From IMG/VR virus record IMGVR_UViG_3300036760_000361, positions 1 through 56,147 of that record: a DNA stretch of 56,147 nt. One strand, 5' to 3'. The position numbers and the translations under genes are program-made. Source of the stretch: a virus. Shown here one piece after another: positions 21,918 to 29,815 of this stretch; position 1 is the first letter of the stretch; every line of letters starts with the position of its first letter. The notes under the pieces are model-generated. The model was not told the origin of the DNA. It saw nothing but the letters and a program-made list of their open reading frames with translations, and did no database searches.

Positions 21918-22064
21918 GTGGTAGGATTTAAAGGATATATGGTAGAACTTTTAGTGGAATTTTTGAATTACATAGAGGAAAATGTTGGGCTTGCAAACTG
22001 GCAACCTGACGTTACATCTGAAATGTTTGTTAAAAAATTCTTAGAACAAAGGGGGAAGAAGTGA
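21918..22064 (+). CDS. 48-aa hypothetical protein
   Basis: GTG start five bases after GGAGG; helical (YMVELLVEFLNYIEENVGL). Followed with overlap by the zinc ribbon. No family recognised. Confidence 0.5.
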   Translation: MVGFKGYMVELLVEFLNYIEENVGLANWQPDVTSEMFVKKFLEQRGKK

Positions 22065-22183
22065 TTTACTATTGCCCTAAGTGCAAAGAAGAGTATTATG
22101 GAATAAGACGAAAAGGCAATAAATGTTTTAGGTGTGGTGCTAAATTATACAAATCAAGTAAAATAAGAAAAAAGCGAGGTTGA
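22061..22183 (+). CDS. 40-aa zinc-ribbon microprotein
   Basis: MIYYCPKCKEEYY and CFRCGAKL give a compact CxxC...CxxC ribbon with a basic tail. GTG start overlaps the previous stop; GGGGGAAG is the ribosome binding site. Confidence 0.6.
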   Translation: MIYYCPKCKEEYYGIRRKGNKCFRCGAKLYKSSKIRKKRG

Positions 22184-22185
22184 AT

Positions 22186-22437
22186 ATGCCTTACATAAAA
22201 CCAAAAGATAGGGTTCGTTATTCTTATATCTTTGAAAATGGCAATCCAATGTTTTATACTGCTGGTGATTTAAATTATCTTATTACTATTTTATGTAAGA
22301 AGTATTTGGGGAATAAGCCTAATTATCAAAGATATAATGAAGTAATAGGGGTGCTGGAATGTGCAAAGCTAGAGATTTATAGAAGATGTATTTTACCTTA
22401 CGAAAACCTTAAAATAAAAGAAAATGGTGATGTATAA
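22186..22437 (+). CDS. 83-aa hypothetical protein
   Basis: Helical (AGDLNYLITILCKKYLGNK, YNEVIGVLECAKLEIYRRC) with an N-terminus MPYIKPKDRVRYSYI typical of small phage proteins. Alternative TTG start at 22180. No named family recognised. Confidence 0.6.
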   Translation: MPYIKPKDRVRYSYIFENGNPMFYTAGDLNYLITILCKKYLGNKPNYQRYNEVIGVLECAKLEIYRRCILPYENLKIKENGDV

Positions 22438-22769
22438 TGGATGAAGAAGATAAAAAAGAAATTGAAATATGTAAATTAGAGAGTGTTTCTTCTACCTGTA
22501 CGGATACCGAAAGAAGACGCAATAGGGAAATATCCCATGACTTTGGTTTATGTAATAAATGTAGTTATTTTATGTTTACTGAATATGAATTGGGTGATTT
22601 CGCAGCATACTGTAGACCAGTATATGGCTATATACTTTTCAAGAGAGATGCTAAGCAAAAAGTAATTAAATGTAATTCATTTTCAGATAGAGGTACTGCG
22701 TCTGTAAGGGAATTATATGATATGGCTACCTTAATAGATACACGAGAGAAAGTAGGTTTTAGGAGTTAA
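22437..22769 (+). CDS. 110-aa Cys-containing protein
   Basis: An acidic start (MDEEDKKEIEICKLE) leads to CNKCSYFMFTEYELGD, a Cys near residue 60 (YCRPVYG) and CNSFSDRG near 81, which together suggest a zinc site. TAATG overlap with the previous gene. No family recognised. Confidence 0.6.
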   Translation: MDEEDKKEIEICKLESVSSTCTDTERRRNREISHDFGLCNKCSYFMFTEYELGDFAAYCRPVYGYILFKRDAKQKVIKCNSFSDRGTASVRELYDMATLIDTREKVGFRS

Positions 22770-22770
22770 A

Positions 22771-23271
22771 ATGAGAAATAATGAATGTAGATTAGAAAAT
22801 TGTGAGAAATGTCCAAGTTTAGGAAAAACACATCTTTATTTATCCCATCCAGTTTCCATACGACACATGATAAGGGAATTTGAGCTTTATATAGAAAAAC
22901 ATAGTAATATAGAATTATTCAATCCATTCTATGATGCTGATAGAAAGGAAATAAAAGCCATAGATGCAGGTGAAGATATTAATAAAATATATAAAAACCT
23001 CAACCCAACAAAAATAGTGGAAGATGATATTAGTTATATTAACAAATGTGATGGCATAATATCTTTTCTTGGTGATGGAGACGCAAAGTCATTCGGAACT
23101 ATTTGTGAGGTATGGTATGCATTTGAAAGGAAAAAACAAATTTTTATAATCACCCATTTCCTTCAAGAACACCCTTGGGTTAAATATATTACCAAAGGAA
23201 CTAATGGTAAAATATTTTCTTGCTGGGTTGATTTTATGAAATATGCAGTAAGTGGGAAAATAGACGAATGA
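22771..23271 (+). CDS. Nucleoside 2-deoxyribosyltransferase-like protein
   Basis: The order KTHLYLSHPVSIR (residues about 18-30), FNPFYDADRKE, IVEDDISYINKCDGIISFL and SFGTICEVWYAF matches the Rossmann-like deoxyribosyltransferase/DUF4406 fold, in which the late Glu is catalytic. A Cys-bearing N-terminus (CRLENCEKCP) is added. It may exchange bases between nucleosides, fitting with the dNTP pyrophosphohydrolase-like gene. Confidence 0.75.
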   Translation: MRNNECRLENCEKCPSLGKTHLYLSHPVSIRHMIREFELYIEKHSNIELFNPFYDADRKEIKAIDAGEDINKIYKNLNPTKIVEDDISYINKCDGIISFLGDGDAKSFGTICEVWYAFERKKQIFIITHFLQEHPWVKYITKGTNGKIFSCWVDFMKYAVSGKIDE

Positions 23272-23690
23272 TTAATCAACTTGACATTAAATATCATTTA
23301 CTTGAACTTGTAAAATTCGAAAGGTCGCTCGGAAATAATGACATTGAGTACAGGGAATGTAAGAAATGTGGTTTCCCATTTGTAACAGAAGATGATTCAG
23401 AAGAGTGTATAATATGTTCAGGTAAGATGAAACCATTACATACCGCAATGACAGCTTTATGTCCTATATGCGGATGTGAATTTGATTGTGGTGGTAAAAC
23501 AGCTTGCAGTATAAAATGCGTAAAAAAATCAAATAAACTTGGTATTAAAAGAAAAGAAAGAAGGGACATGATAGAAAAAGGATTGGTATTATCCAATAAA
23601 CCAAAAAGAAATCGTGGTGGAAGCCCAGGGTGGTCAGGCAAAGAACATCCCTGGAAATCAGTACAAAGAGGAAGTTATGAGAACATATAA
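23268..23690 (+). CDS. 140-aa multi-zinc-ribbon protein
   Basis: Three Cys pairs: CKKC...CIIC (residues about 26-47) and CPICGCEFDCGGKTAC with CSIKC after it. A basic tail (KRKERRDMIEKG, NKPKRNRGGSPGW) may bind nucleic acid. The start overlaps the previous stop. It could be a zinc-finger regulator; no family recognised. Confidence 0.65.
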   Translation: MINQLDIKYHLLELVKFERSLGNNDIEYRECKKCGFPFVTEDDSEECIICSGKMKPLHTAMTALCPICGCEFDCGGKTACSIKCVKKSNKLGIKRKERRDMIEKGLVLSNKPKRNRGGSPGWSGKEHPWKSVQRGSYENI

Positions 23691-23808
23691 ATGCCCAAGA
23701 TGTGGAAATAAGTTCTTTAAGCCAATACTTATAGGTTATGGTAGTTATCAAGATATTTGTGTTTTGTGCGGATGGATAAATCAAGATTATATTTGGTATT
23801 GGGAATAA
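23677..23808 (+). CDS. 43-aa zinc-ribbon microprotein
   Basis: CPRCGNKFF and CVLCGW are the two knuckles. GAGGAAG precedes the ATG, which lies inside the previous gene. Confidence 0.6.
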   Translation: MRTYKCPRCGNKFFKPILIGYGSYQDICVLCGWINQDYIWYWE

Positions 23809-23826
23809 AAGTTATATTATAGTTCC

Positions 23827-23961
23827 GTGGAACAGATAGAGCTTTTTCCGAATAGTAAACTAGAAAAATGTAAGAAATGTATATGGTGGGATAGAAATTT
23901 TAAAATATGTAATAGGGAGTCTAAAGAGTGTATAAAGAAAAATGAAAACAAGAAAAGTTAA
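23827..23961 (+). CDS. 44-aa Cys-rich microprotein
   Basis: CKKCIWWDRNFKICNRESKEC gives four Cys in one module (pattern C-x2-C-x9-C-x6-C). Start GTG at 23827 without a clear ribosome binding site, so confidence is limited. Overlaps the HNH gene start. Confidence 0.45.
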   Translation: MEQIELFPNSKLEKCKKCIWWDRNFKICNRESKECIKKNENKKS

Positions 23962-24385
23962 AACATTAAGACAGATTTCCATAAAATGGTTAGATTTATT
24001 GTGGGGGAGAATAATACACAATCGAGACAAGGACACGTGTCAATGGTGCGGAAGGTCTTATGGTAAGGTGGATGCCCATCATATTCATGGTAGAGGGTTA
24101 TTTGTAAGATGGGATACCAGAAATGGAATTTTATTATGTTATCGTTGCCATCAGCATAGAATCCACACTGACCACGAAGGTCTTAGGAAGGTCTGTATTG
24201 AAAAAATAGGACAGAGGGTTTATGACCAATTATATTTTTTATCGCATAGGCCATATAGTAATGTAGATTTTGAACATTGGGAAAAACTATTGTTGGGTGA
24301 GATAAAAGATTTACATATTATCCCACCACCTAAACCAAAAAGACTAACCGAGCAACCTAAGTTACCACTAAGGAGTAAAAAATGA
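23942..24385 (+). CDS. HNH endonuclease
   Basis: CQWCGRSYGKVDAHHIHGRG (residues about 34-53) and ILLCYRCHQHRIH (near 67-79) carry the two Cys pairs and the HH motif of zinc-bound HNH nucleases. 147 aa, single-domain, with a Pro/Lys-rich tail. Similar phage proteins act near recombination or packaging; free-standing homing cannot be excluded. Confidence 0.8.
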   Translation: MKTRKVKTLRQISIKWLDLLWGRIIHNRDKDTCQWCGRSYGKVDAHHIHGRGLFVRWDTRNGILLCYRCHQHRIHTDHEGLRKVCIEKIGQRVYDQLYFLSHRPYSNVDFEHWEKLLLGEIKDLHIIPPPKPKRLTEQPKLPLRSKK

Positions 24386-24645
24386 AAGTAGTACATTGCA
24401 AAAAAGAACCATACGATATTTACATAGGAAGACCCAGTAAATGGGGAAATCCATTTTTAATAGGAAAGGACGGAAGTAGAGATGAAGTTATAGAAAAATA
24501 TAGAAAATATATTTTAAATAAACCAGAACTGATGGCGTCCTTACATGAACTAAGTGGAAAAACATTGGGTTGATGGTGCAAACCTCGTGCGTGTCATGGG
24601 GATATATTGATAGAATTAGTGGAAAATAAATCAGACAAAAAATAA
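24382..24645 (+). CDS. DUF4326 protein interrupted by UGA (candidate selenoprotein)
   Basis: The frame reads YIGRPSKWGNPFLIG, matching DUF4326, and stops at TGA (24571-24573) after SGKTLG. The same frame continues as WCKPRACHGDILIELVEN to TAA at 24643-24645, which is precisely the family's C-terminal motif (usually GCWCKPxxCHGDVL). The UGA therefore stands where the first Cys is expected. A seven-bp hairpin follows at the distance expected for a bacterial SECIS element. Alternatives are a nonsense mutation, programmed readthrough or a sequencing error. UGA is a normal stop in other genes here, so the genetic code is standard. Family function is unknown. Confidence 0.6.
24583..24601 (+). promoter_or_regulatory. 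SECIS-like hairpin downstream of in-frame UGA
   Basis: CCTCGTG (24583-24589) pairs with CATGGGG (24595-24601) using two G-U wobbles; the loop is CGTGT with G in second position. The loop G is 18 bases after the UGA. These match published bacterial SECIS search rules as I recall them (loop 16-37 bases away, G in the first two loop bases). Confidence 0.45.
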
Positions 24646-24726
24646 AAAGAAAAAGGTAAGTAGTAAATAATAGGAGCATTACGGTATTCTGGCATCTATG
24701 AAAATCAGATATGCCCCAAAATTATA

Positions 24727-24768
24727 GGGTGAGGGGAAGCCTAAAGTCAATCCTCTCACCCATTTTAT
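24727..24768. terminator. Bidirectional terminator between convergent operons
   Basis: GGGTGAGGGGA (24727-24737) pairs with TCCTCTCACCC (24751-24761) with one G-U wobble and a 13-base loop, then ATTTTATTA follows. It sits between the end of the early operon and the stop of the last late gene (24777). A smaller hairpin GGCATCT...AGATATGCC lies just before it (24689-24715). Confidence 0.8.
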
Positions 24769-24776
24769 TATGGTTG

Positions 24777-25103
24777 TTATGGTTCTTCTGGTACTTTTTC
24801 TACTTTCAATACTTTATATTTATAGACACCTATTCCGATTTTACCTCCAGAATACGTAAAACTAACATTTACAATATGTTCTTCTTCATCATTATTTGTA
24901 TCAAGTAAGATATTTTGCTCTGGTTCTATTTCAATTGTATAAGTGGAAATTATAGGAGTAAATTTTGTGTCCTCTAAAATCACAGTTCCAGATTCAGCAT
25001 CTACAATATTATATACTCCACTTGTAGGTACAACCAATTTGCCAAGGTCATCCTTAAACTGCACATCTAAAAATGAGTTAGAACCCTGATATGCTTCTTC
25101 CAT
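24777..25103 (-). CDS. 108-aa putative tail/fibre accessory protein
   Basis: All-beta, Ig-like look: FLDVQFKDDLGKLVVPTSGV, YNIVDAESGTVIL, IVNVSFTYSGGKIG. Similar short beta proteins sit at the end of structural modules in many phages. Last gene of the late operon. No enzymatic motif. Confidence 0.6.
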   Translation of the reverse strand: MEEAYQGSNSFLDVQFKDDLGKLVVPTSGVYNIVDAESGTVILEDTKFTPIISTYTIEIEPEQNILLDTNNDEEEHIVNVSFTYSGGKIGIGVYKYKVLKVEKVPEEP

Positions 25104-25118
25104 AATTGCCTCCCTTGT

Positions 25119-25622
25119 TTATCCACCAGCGGTGCAAGTTAAAGCATAAGTAAATTGAATTGAATCTCCATTAGCTACATTAATTGCTGCAAACTTAGAC
25201 CTATCCCATAGCGTTCCACTTGAAGAAGCTGAGAATAAACCATGTTCTGTAACTGCATGAGCACCTGTCATTGGGATAATTGCTACTGTTGTATATACAT
25301 TATCAGTTGAGTCTTGACTGCCAGATACCCTTGATTCAATTTCAGAACCAAGAGTTGTATCACTTGTTGATTCATCTGCGGTTCCAACACCACAAGCATG
25401 ATACTTAAATGCACTGATATGGTTTGAACCACCAGCAAAATCAGCAGCCAGATAATTAACCCCAGCAGTAGTAACCACCCTTGTGCAGATAAGTCCCAGG
25501 TCTTTTACTTTGCCATCTGCCCGAATAATTTTCGCAAAAAGTTTTGACTTAAAAACCAACACATCTTCGGGATTATATCCACAAATCAGTTTCTTTAGAA
25601 ATTTAAGCATTTTTACCTCCAT
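25119..25622 (-). CDS. 167-aa putative tail protein
   Basis: Contains FKYHACGVGTADESTSDT, AVTEHGLFSAS and SIQFTYALTCTAGG, a pattern I associate with small phage tail/fibre-associated proteins. All-beta, no signal. The start could be an internal Met five residues in. Located between a repeat protein and the last gene, in the receptor-binding block. Confidence 0.65.
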   Translation of the reverse strand: MEVKMLKFLKKLICGYNPEDVLVFKSKLFAKIIRADGKVKDLGLICTRVVTTAGVNYLAADFAGGSNHISAFKYHACGVGTADESTSDTTLGSEIESRVSGSQDSTDNVYTTVAIIPMTGAHAVTEHGLFSASSSGTLWDRSKFAAINVANGDSIQFTYALTCTAGG

Positions 25623-25638
25623 TTTTGCCCCTATGGGG

Positions 25639-26466
25639 CTATTTCATTTTAAAATTAGCAGAAGATTCCCTTTTACTAAAATCTATTCCTGCTTTTCTTA
25701 ATAGGAATTTTACCATTGGATTTTGTAATCCAATCCATCTTCCTATTAAATATAAGAAATCTACAACCCCAGATAAGGACAATATACTATGCAATACCTT
25801 ATTTGGCATTTTCCTAATCAGTCCACTAAACTGTACAGTTCCGTAAAGAATCTTGTGATATAATATATATAATATATTTGTTACATTGCCAGTAAATGAT
25901 ATTGCAGATTGTAGTATTATATATGATTTTTTATGCACATTTCCTGTGGATTCAAGTGTTCCAAGTATATATTTTTGTATAAATCTTAGATATGAACCCG
26001 AAAACGATACCATGCTGCTGAGTTTCTTGCCAGCACCCTTAAATATGTTTCCTGAGAATGATAAGGCTGCAACCAATTCTTTAAATGTAATTCTGGTATA
26101 GGATATAATTCCAGATGTATTAAGATTACCACCTACGTTAAAATCAATAGCCTTTACTATCAACCCTAAAAATGTTAATGTTTTATTCAAAACCACATTG
26201 GTTATTCTACTTATTTCACCAGAGGATGTAAGGCTACCATATATATTCTTTAATGTTTTCTTAGTTATATCTCCAGCAAAACCAAGAGATGCTGTTAGTG
26301 TACAAAAGAATGCCTTTAGAATATCAAGTATCCCAGAAAAGGTTAACCCACCAGATATTGATTTATCTGTTTGTTTTACAATAGCACCAGATGTATCTAC
26401 ATTTCCAGATGTATTTTGCTGATATACCCCAACAAGCGTAAAAACAGTTGAGTTGTGATTAGCCAC
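25639..26466 (-). CDS. 275-aa TFSG-repeat structural protein
   Basis: About nine degenerate repeats of roughly 24 residues with core (L)-x-(F/S)-SG-x-(I/L)-x-(K) run from residue about 35 to 245, for example GGLTFSGILDILKAF, GSLTSSGEISRITNVV, ALSFSGNIFKGAGKK. Each has a small beta core and a basic hydrophobic linker. The C-terminus is basic. GTG start. Probably fibre- or tail-associated; repeats of this kind are common near phage receptor modules, function unknown. Confidence 0.6.
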   Translation of the reverse strand: MANHNSTVFTLVGVYQQNTSGNVDTSGAIVKQTDKSISGGLTFSGILDILKAFFCTLTASLGFAGDITKKTLKNIYGSLTSSGEISRITNVVLNKTLTFLGLIVKAIDFNVGGNLNTSGIISYTRITFKELVAALSFSGNIFKGAGKKLSSMVSFSGSYLRFIQKYILGTLESTGNVHKKSYIILQSAISFTGNVTNILYILYHKILYGTVQFSGLIRKMPNKVLHSILSLSGVVDFLYLIGRWIGLQNPMVKFLLRKAGIDFSKRESSANFKMK

Positions 26467-26614
26467 TCCACCCTCTCTTATATAATCCTTTTTTAAATTT
26501 AGAAGCTATCCATGTCATTTTTGGCATGGGATTTCCACCAAATTCATATATTGCATTTTTAAAAGCATTAAAGAAAGTTGTAATAGAAAATTTAGTTGCT
26601 ATGTGATTTGCCAA
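26459..26614 (-). CDS. 51-aa basic protein with TTG start
   Basis: Small basic helical protein (ATKFSITTFFNAFKNAIYEFG, ASKFKKGLYKRGWSG). The TTG follows the stop of the 399-aa gene immediately and has GGGAAGGTG upstream. It shares its first four residues, MANH, with the following protein, so a duplication fragment is possible. Confidence 0.5.
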   Translation of the reverse strand: MANHIATKFSITTFFNAFKNAIYEFGGNPMPKMTWIASKFKKGLYKRGWSG

Positions 26615-27814
26615 TTATACACCTTCCCTACATGCCACACCAGTGGTGCTACTTGTAATATCAAAGACCCTGTATGCTTCATCACATATTATATACTGAG
26701 AATCTGAACTCGGATTGGTTGTCCATGTACCTGTAATGGTTATTTCTGTTGCGGTATTAGATGCTATCTTTCTAATTTGACCTATTCCAGTACCAAATGT
26801 AATTACTATAACCTTATTAGTCCATGCATTAGTACTCCAAGACTTATCAGTATCAGTCAGGGTACTATTTCCACCACTTTCGGCAGTACCAGTATCTTGT
26901 TTACCAACTGCAAAAGTATCTTCTGGATTATATGCACTATTATATGCAGTAAGCAAGTAAGAATCACAATATCCTATTAATCCATAATTACCTGAGTATG
27001 TTTGTTGATAAATCATAGGTTGAAGCATATCCATGTTACTTCTTACATCTGGTGTCTCGTATGATAAGGAAACTGGAGTTGTCCTTGCGCAAGACGCCGA
27101 ACTTACAGCAGCGGTTCCAACAGCTAACCACGCACATGTATTGTAAAACGCAGTAACATTACTAACACCAAAAGCTGAAGGACAAGAGCCTATAAGTGAA
27201 CCTACCCCATAATTTCTTGGTAAACTTGCTATTACCATATCTGTTGAATTTGTTATGGAAGATACTTGAACCTTATCTCTACCTTCTCCAGTTGCACCAA
27301 ATATTTGATAATAATTTCCAGCTACAAATCCAGAGGTACTTGTAACGTGTATGGTTACATTTGTACCCGAAGATGCTGCTTGAGTTAAGTCGCTTATTGG
27401 TGTATTCCAATATATGGTTGGAAGATGACCAAATAATGCCTTATAATAAGTAGAAGAAACTTTAGTACAGATATAAACTAAATTTTTATTACCATAAATC
27501 CATAAATAAAATCCACTTTCCGATGTAGTTACAGAGTAACCAGCCGAAAGAGCTGAAGCACAAGAACCAGTATGGGTTGTTGCGTTCCAGTATCCATACG
27601 AAATACAAGCAATAGTATTTGCTGTAGAATAATCTATTTTAATATACTCATAAATCCTATCTGAATTTTCACCATTGCTTTTCCATACCTGATAATTTGA
27701 ACCAGATTGGTCATCATGTAGAGTCCAACCCATTGCAGACATACGAGTCCATAGCTCCGTTAAGCCCGCTGCTCTATTGGCACAGGAAAGACTAACTGTA
27801 TAAGAATATGCCAT
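26615..27814 (-). CDS. 399-aa putative receptor-binding/tail protein
   Basis: Ser/Thr/Gly-rich beta protein with repeated aromatic motifs (SGFYLWIYGNKNLVYI, IYWNTPISDLTQAAS, SGNYGLIGYCDSYLLTAYN) and a late TDTDKSWSTNAWTNK segment seen in some tail/fibre ligands. No catalytic motif. Position between small basic proteins and the paired DUF2793-like fibre genes fits host recognition. Confidence 0.65.
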   Translation of the reverse strand: MAYSYTVSLSCANRAAGLTELWTRMSAMGWTLHDDQSGSNYQVWKSNGENSDRIYEYIKIDYSTANTIACISYGYWNATTHTGSCASALSAGYSVTTSESGFYLWIYGNKNLVYICTKVSSTYYKALFGHLPTIYWNTPISDLTQAASSGTNVTIHVTSTSGFVAGNYYQIFGATGEGRDKVQVSSITNSTDMVIASLPRNYGVGSLIGSCPSAFGVSNVTAFYNTCAWLAVGTAAVSSASCARTTPVSLSYETPDVRSNMDMLQPMIYQQTYSGNYGLIGYCDSYLLTAYNSAYNPEDTFAVGKQDTGTAESGGNSTLTDTDKSWSTNAWTNKVIVITFGTGIGQIRKIASNTATEITITGTWTTNPSSDSQYIICDEAYRVFDITSSTTGVACREGV

Positions 27815-27816
27815 TA

Positions 27817-28026
27817 CTACCTCCTATCGTTAAAGATTACCATTGCTTTCTTAAAAATAAATCTACAAAATGCATTTTTAAAATTATAAAGTATGGTAGA
27901 ATTTTTAAAATTATATGCTATTGCTGGGTTTCTAAGGGAAAATATTGCTTTTATAAAACTGGTTAATATTTCCTTTATAGATGTTGAACCATAAGGTTCA
28001 CTTCCAAAACAATTACTACCATACAT
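27817..28026 (-). CDS. 69-aa basic hypothetical protein
   Basis: MYGSNCFGSEPYGSTSIKEI then repeated FKNS/FKNA segments; basic and aromatic. No family recognised. AGGAGGTAGT in its last codons serves the next gene. Confidence 0.5.
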   Translation of the reverse strand: MYGSNCFGSEPYGSTSIKEILTSFIKAIFSLRNPAIAYNFKNSTILYNFKNAFCRFIFKKAMVIFNDRR

Positions 28027-28040
28027 TTTCTTTTTCCTTT

Positions 28041-29144
28041 TTATCTAACCAATACTCGGTCAATTATCAAATCCATATAATCAACTGTTAATATTGATAT
28101 AGAGGTAACTCCATTATGCCAAGCAATAATACCATGCCCAGTATAACCTGTGGGTATATTTGTAGTAAGATAATCTGACCACAATAAGCTACTATCAGAA
28201 CACTTATATAAATAAAAATCTACCCTTGTAGCATTTGAATTAACAATTATCGTACAACGATAATATATATTTGTTGAAAGTGTATATGAGGTACTTGTAT
28301 TTGTATATGAACTATCAGCAATACATCTTCCCTCAAAGCTCGAACTTCCCGCATAAAAACAAATTATACCATTTTTTATGCTTCCATTGTCAGTTGTAAC
28401 ATCAAACCATCCCATTCTGGCATACGTATTAGTACTAAAGGTTGGGGCTTTAAATATAAAAGTTGTCTTCTCTGAACCATATATTTTTTGTGATGTAAAA
28501 TCAGTTGTAAAATAATAACCATCACCAGCGGTTGTTCCACTCTTTAAGGTTGCTATGCCAGGGTTGTTTTCCTCAGCATTCCCAGTCGAAACAGTACCTC
28601 CCCCCCTTGCACCACCTACCCATGGAGGATTAGCATTAGCATTTTTACTTAAAAAATCAGTCTGGTAAAAACATTTTTGAAACGATTGGTAAATATTAAG
28701 TTCATTTACATAACCATTGGAATTTATACCAGCATACCCACTTGCTTGGTCTTTTGCAGAAATAACCTCATGACCAGAATGTGGAGCGGATGCTGCTAAA
28801 TGACTATCAATTTGTGAATGAGTATTTGTTCCTTTGTTTGCAATATTTGTATGGTCTATTCTGGAATCAATAGTAACCCACGTGCCAGCCGTAGTCCACC
28901 CTACATAAACCTTATTTTCATCCAATACATAACATGCCATACCAACTTTTTTAACAGTAAATTCCCATGAGGTAGTGTAAGTAGCTATATCACCTTCATG
29001 CCCTGCCCAAGCACCTGTAGCCCCTATACCAACAATATACCTATCACCCTTGGTTGGATTGGCAGGAGGGGCAGTCAGGTCTTTGTCTAAGACGGATGAC
29101 TGCCACTCAAATTTACTTAATGTTGGAATTTTATATTCTGCCAT
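28041..29144 (-). CDS. DUF2793-like tail fibre protein (long copy)
   Basis: Residues 1-95 form a fibre N-terminal module: PTLSKFEWQSSV, PPANPTKGDRYIVG, TGAWAGHEGDIATYT, YVLDENKVYVG. This closely parallels the next upstream gene and resembles the DUF2793 domain of phage fibres. Residues about 125-367 include a concanavalin/lectin-like region (TFSTNTYARMGWFDVTTDNG, YRCTIIVNSNATRVDFYLYK), a probable carbohydrate-binding tip. Confidence 0.7.
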   Translation of the reverse strand: MAEYKIPTLSKFEWQSSVLDKDLTAPPANPTKGDRYIVGIGATGAWAGHEGDIATYTTSWEFTVKKVGMACYVLDENKVYVGWTTAGTWVTIDSRIDHTNIANKGTNTHSQIDSHLAASAPHSGHEVISAKDQASGYAGINSNGYVNELNIYQSFQKCFYQTDFLSKNANANPPWVGGARGGGTVSTGNAEENNPGIATLKSGTTAGDGYYFTTDFTSQKIYGSEKTTFIFKAPTFSTNTYARMGWFDVTTDNGSIKNGIICFYAGSSSFEGRCIADSSYTNTSTSYTLSTNIYYRCTIIVNSNATRVDFYLYKCSDSSLLWSDYLTTNIPTGYTGHGIIAWHNGVTSISILTVDYMDLIIDRVLVR

Positions 29145-29154
29145 TTTTTACTTA

Positions 29155-29814
29155 TTATATTGTGGTTAATAAGCAACCCAAATCTGTATCATAAGAAAGT
29201 CTTCTACTGTAGGCTTCATCGTACTGTCCCTTTAGGGCTGTTGTTAGTGCCTCCTCAATTGCATCTAATGTAGTTTTGTTTGAGTGTGTATGTGTCTGGC
29301 TATATGCAGTATCATAATTAGACTTTAATGCTGTTGTAAATGCTTCTGTGATATTGTCTAATGTGGTCTTATTAGAATGAGTATGGTCATCTGTAACTGC
29401 CTGTTTTATCTGTTCTGCTGTTGCACTATTTCCAGCTCCATCATCAACAGATTCTGCTTTGTCTACTATACCATCATTATCGGTATCGTAAGTAGACTTA
29501 AGCATATCGCCACCAACTCCAGATAAGTCAATAAAGTTTACTAAATTACTCCATGCACTACCATTATAAGCAAAAAAGTAATTTGTATCAGCATCATAAA
29601 CTATCCAGCCTTCCGCTGGTGCATCAAAACTCCACGCACTACCAGTGTACCATGCTATTGACTTATCATGTCCTGACCAAGCACCAGTACCAGTGGGAGT
29701 AACAACATACCTATCCCCTTTTGCGGGAGATGCTGGTGGAGCAGACTGTTGCTTTATAACTGGTCTCTGAAAACTAAATTTTTCTTCAATCGGAATCCTA
29801 TACTGTGTTGACAT
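29155..29814 (-). CDS. DUF2793-like tail fibre protein (short copy)
   Basis: N-terminal module matches the long copy: PPASPAKGDRYVV, TGTGAWSGHDKSIAWYT, EGWIVYDADTNYFFAYNGSAW. A repeated helical linker follows (THSNKTTLDNITEAFTTALK and THSNKTTLDAIEEALTTALK), typical of trimeric fibre shafts. It lacks the lectin-like tip, so the two genes may form one fibre or provide alternative tips. Confidence 0.7.
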   Translation of the reverse strand: MSTQYRIPIEEKFSFQRPVIKQQSAPPASPAKGDRYVVTPTGTGAWSGHDKSIAWYTGSAWSFDAPAEGWIVYDADTNYFFAYNGSAWSNLVNFIDLSGVGGDMLKSTYDTDNDGIVDKAESVDDGAGNSATAEQIKQAVTDDHTHSNKTTLDNITEAFTTALKSNYDTAYSQTHTHSNKTTLDAIEEALTTALKGQYDEAYSRRLSYDTDLGCLLTTI

Positions 29815-29815
29815 T

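Noticed and set aside
24382-24645. Alternative genetic code with UGA as sense
   Set aside because: Many genes end with TGA in ATGA overlaps and long genes contain no in-frame TGA, so UGA is a normal stop here.
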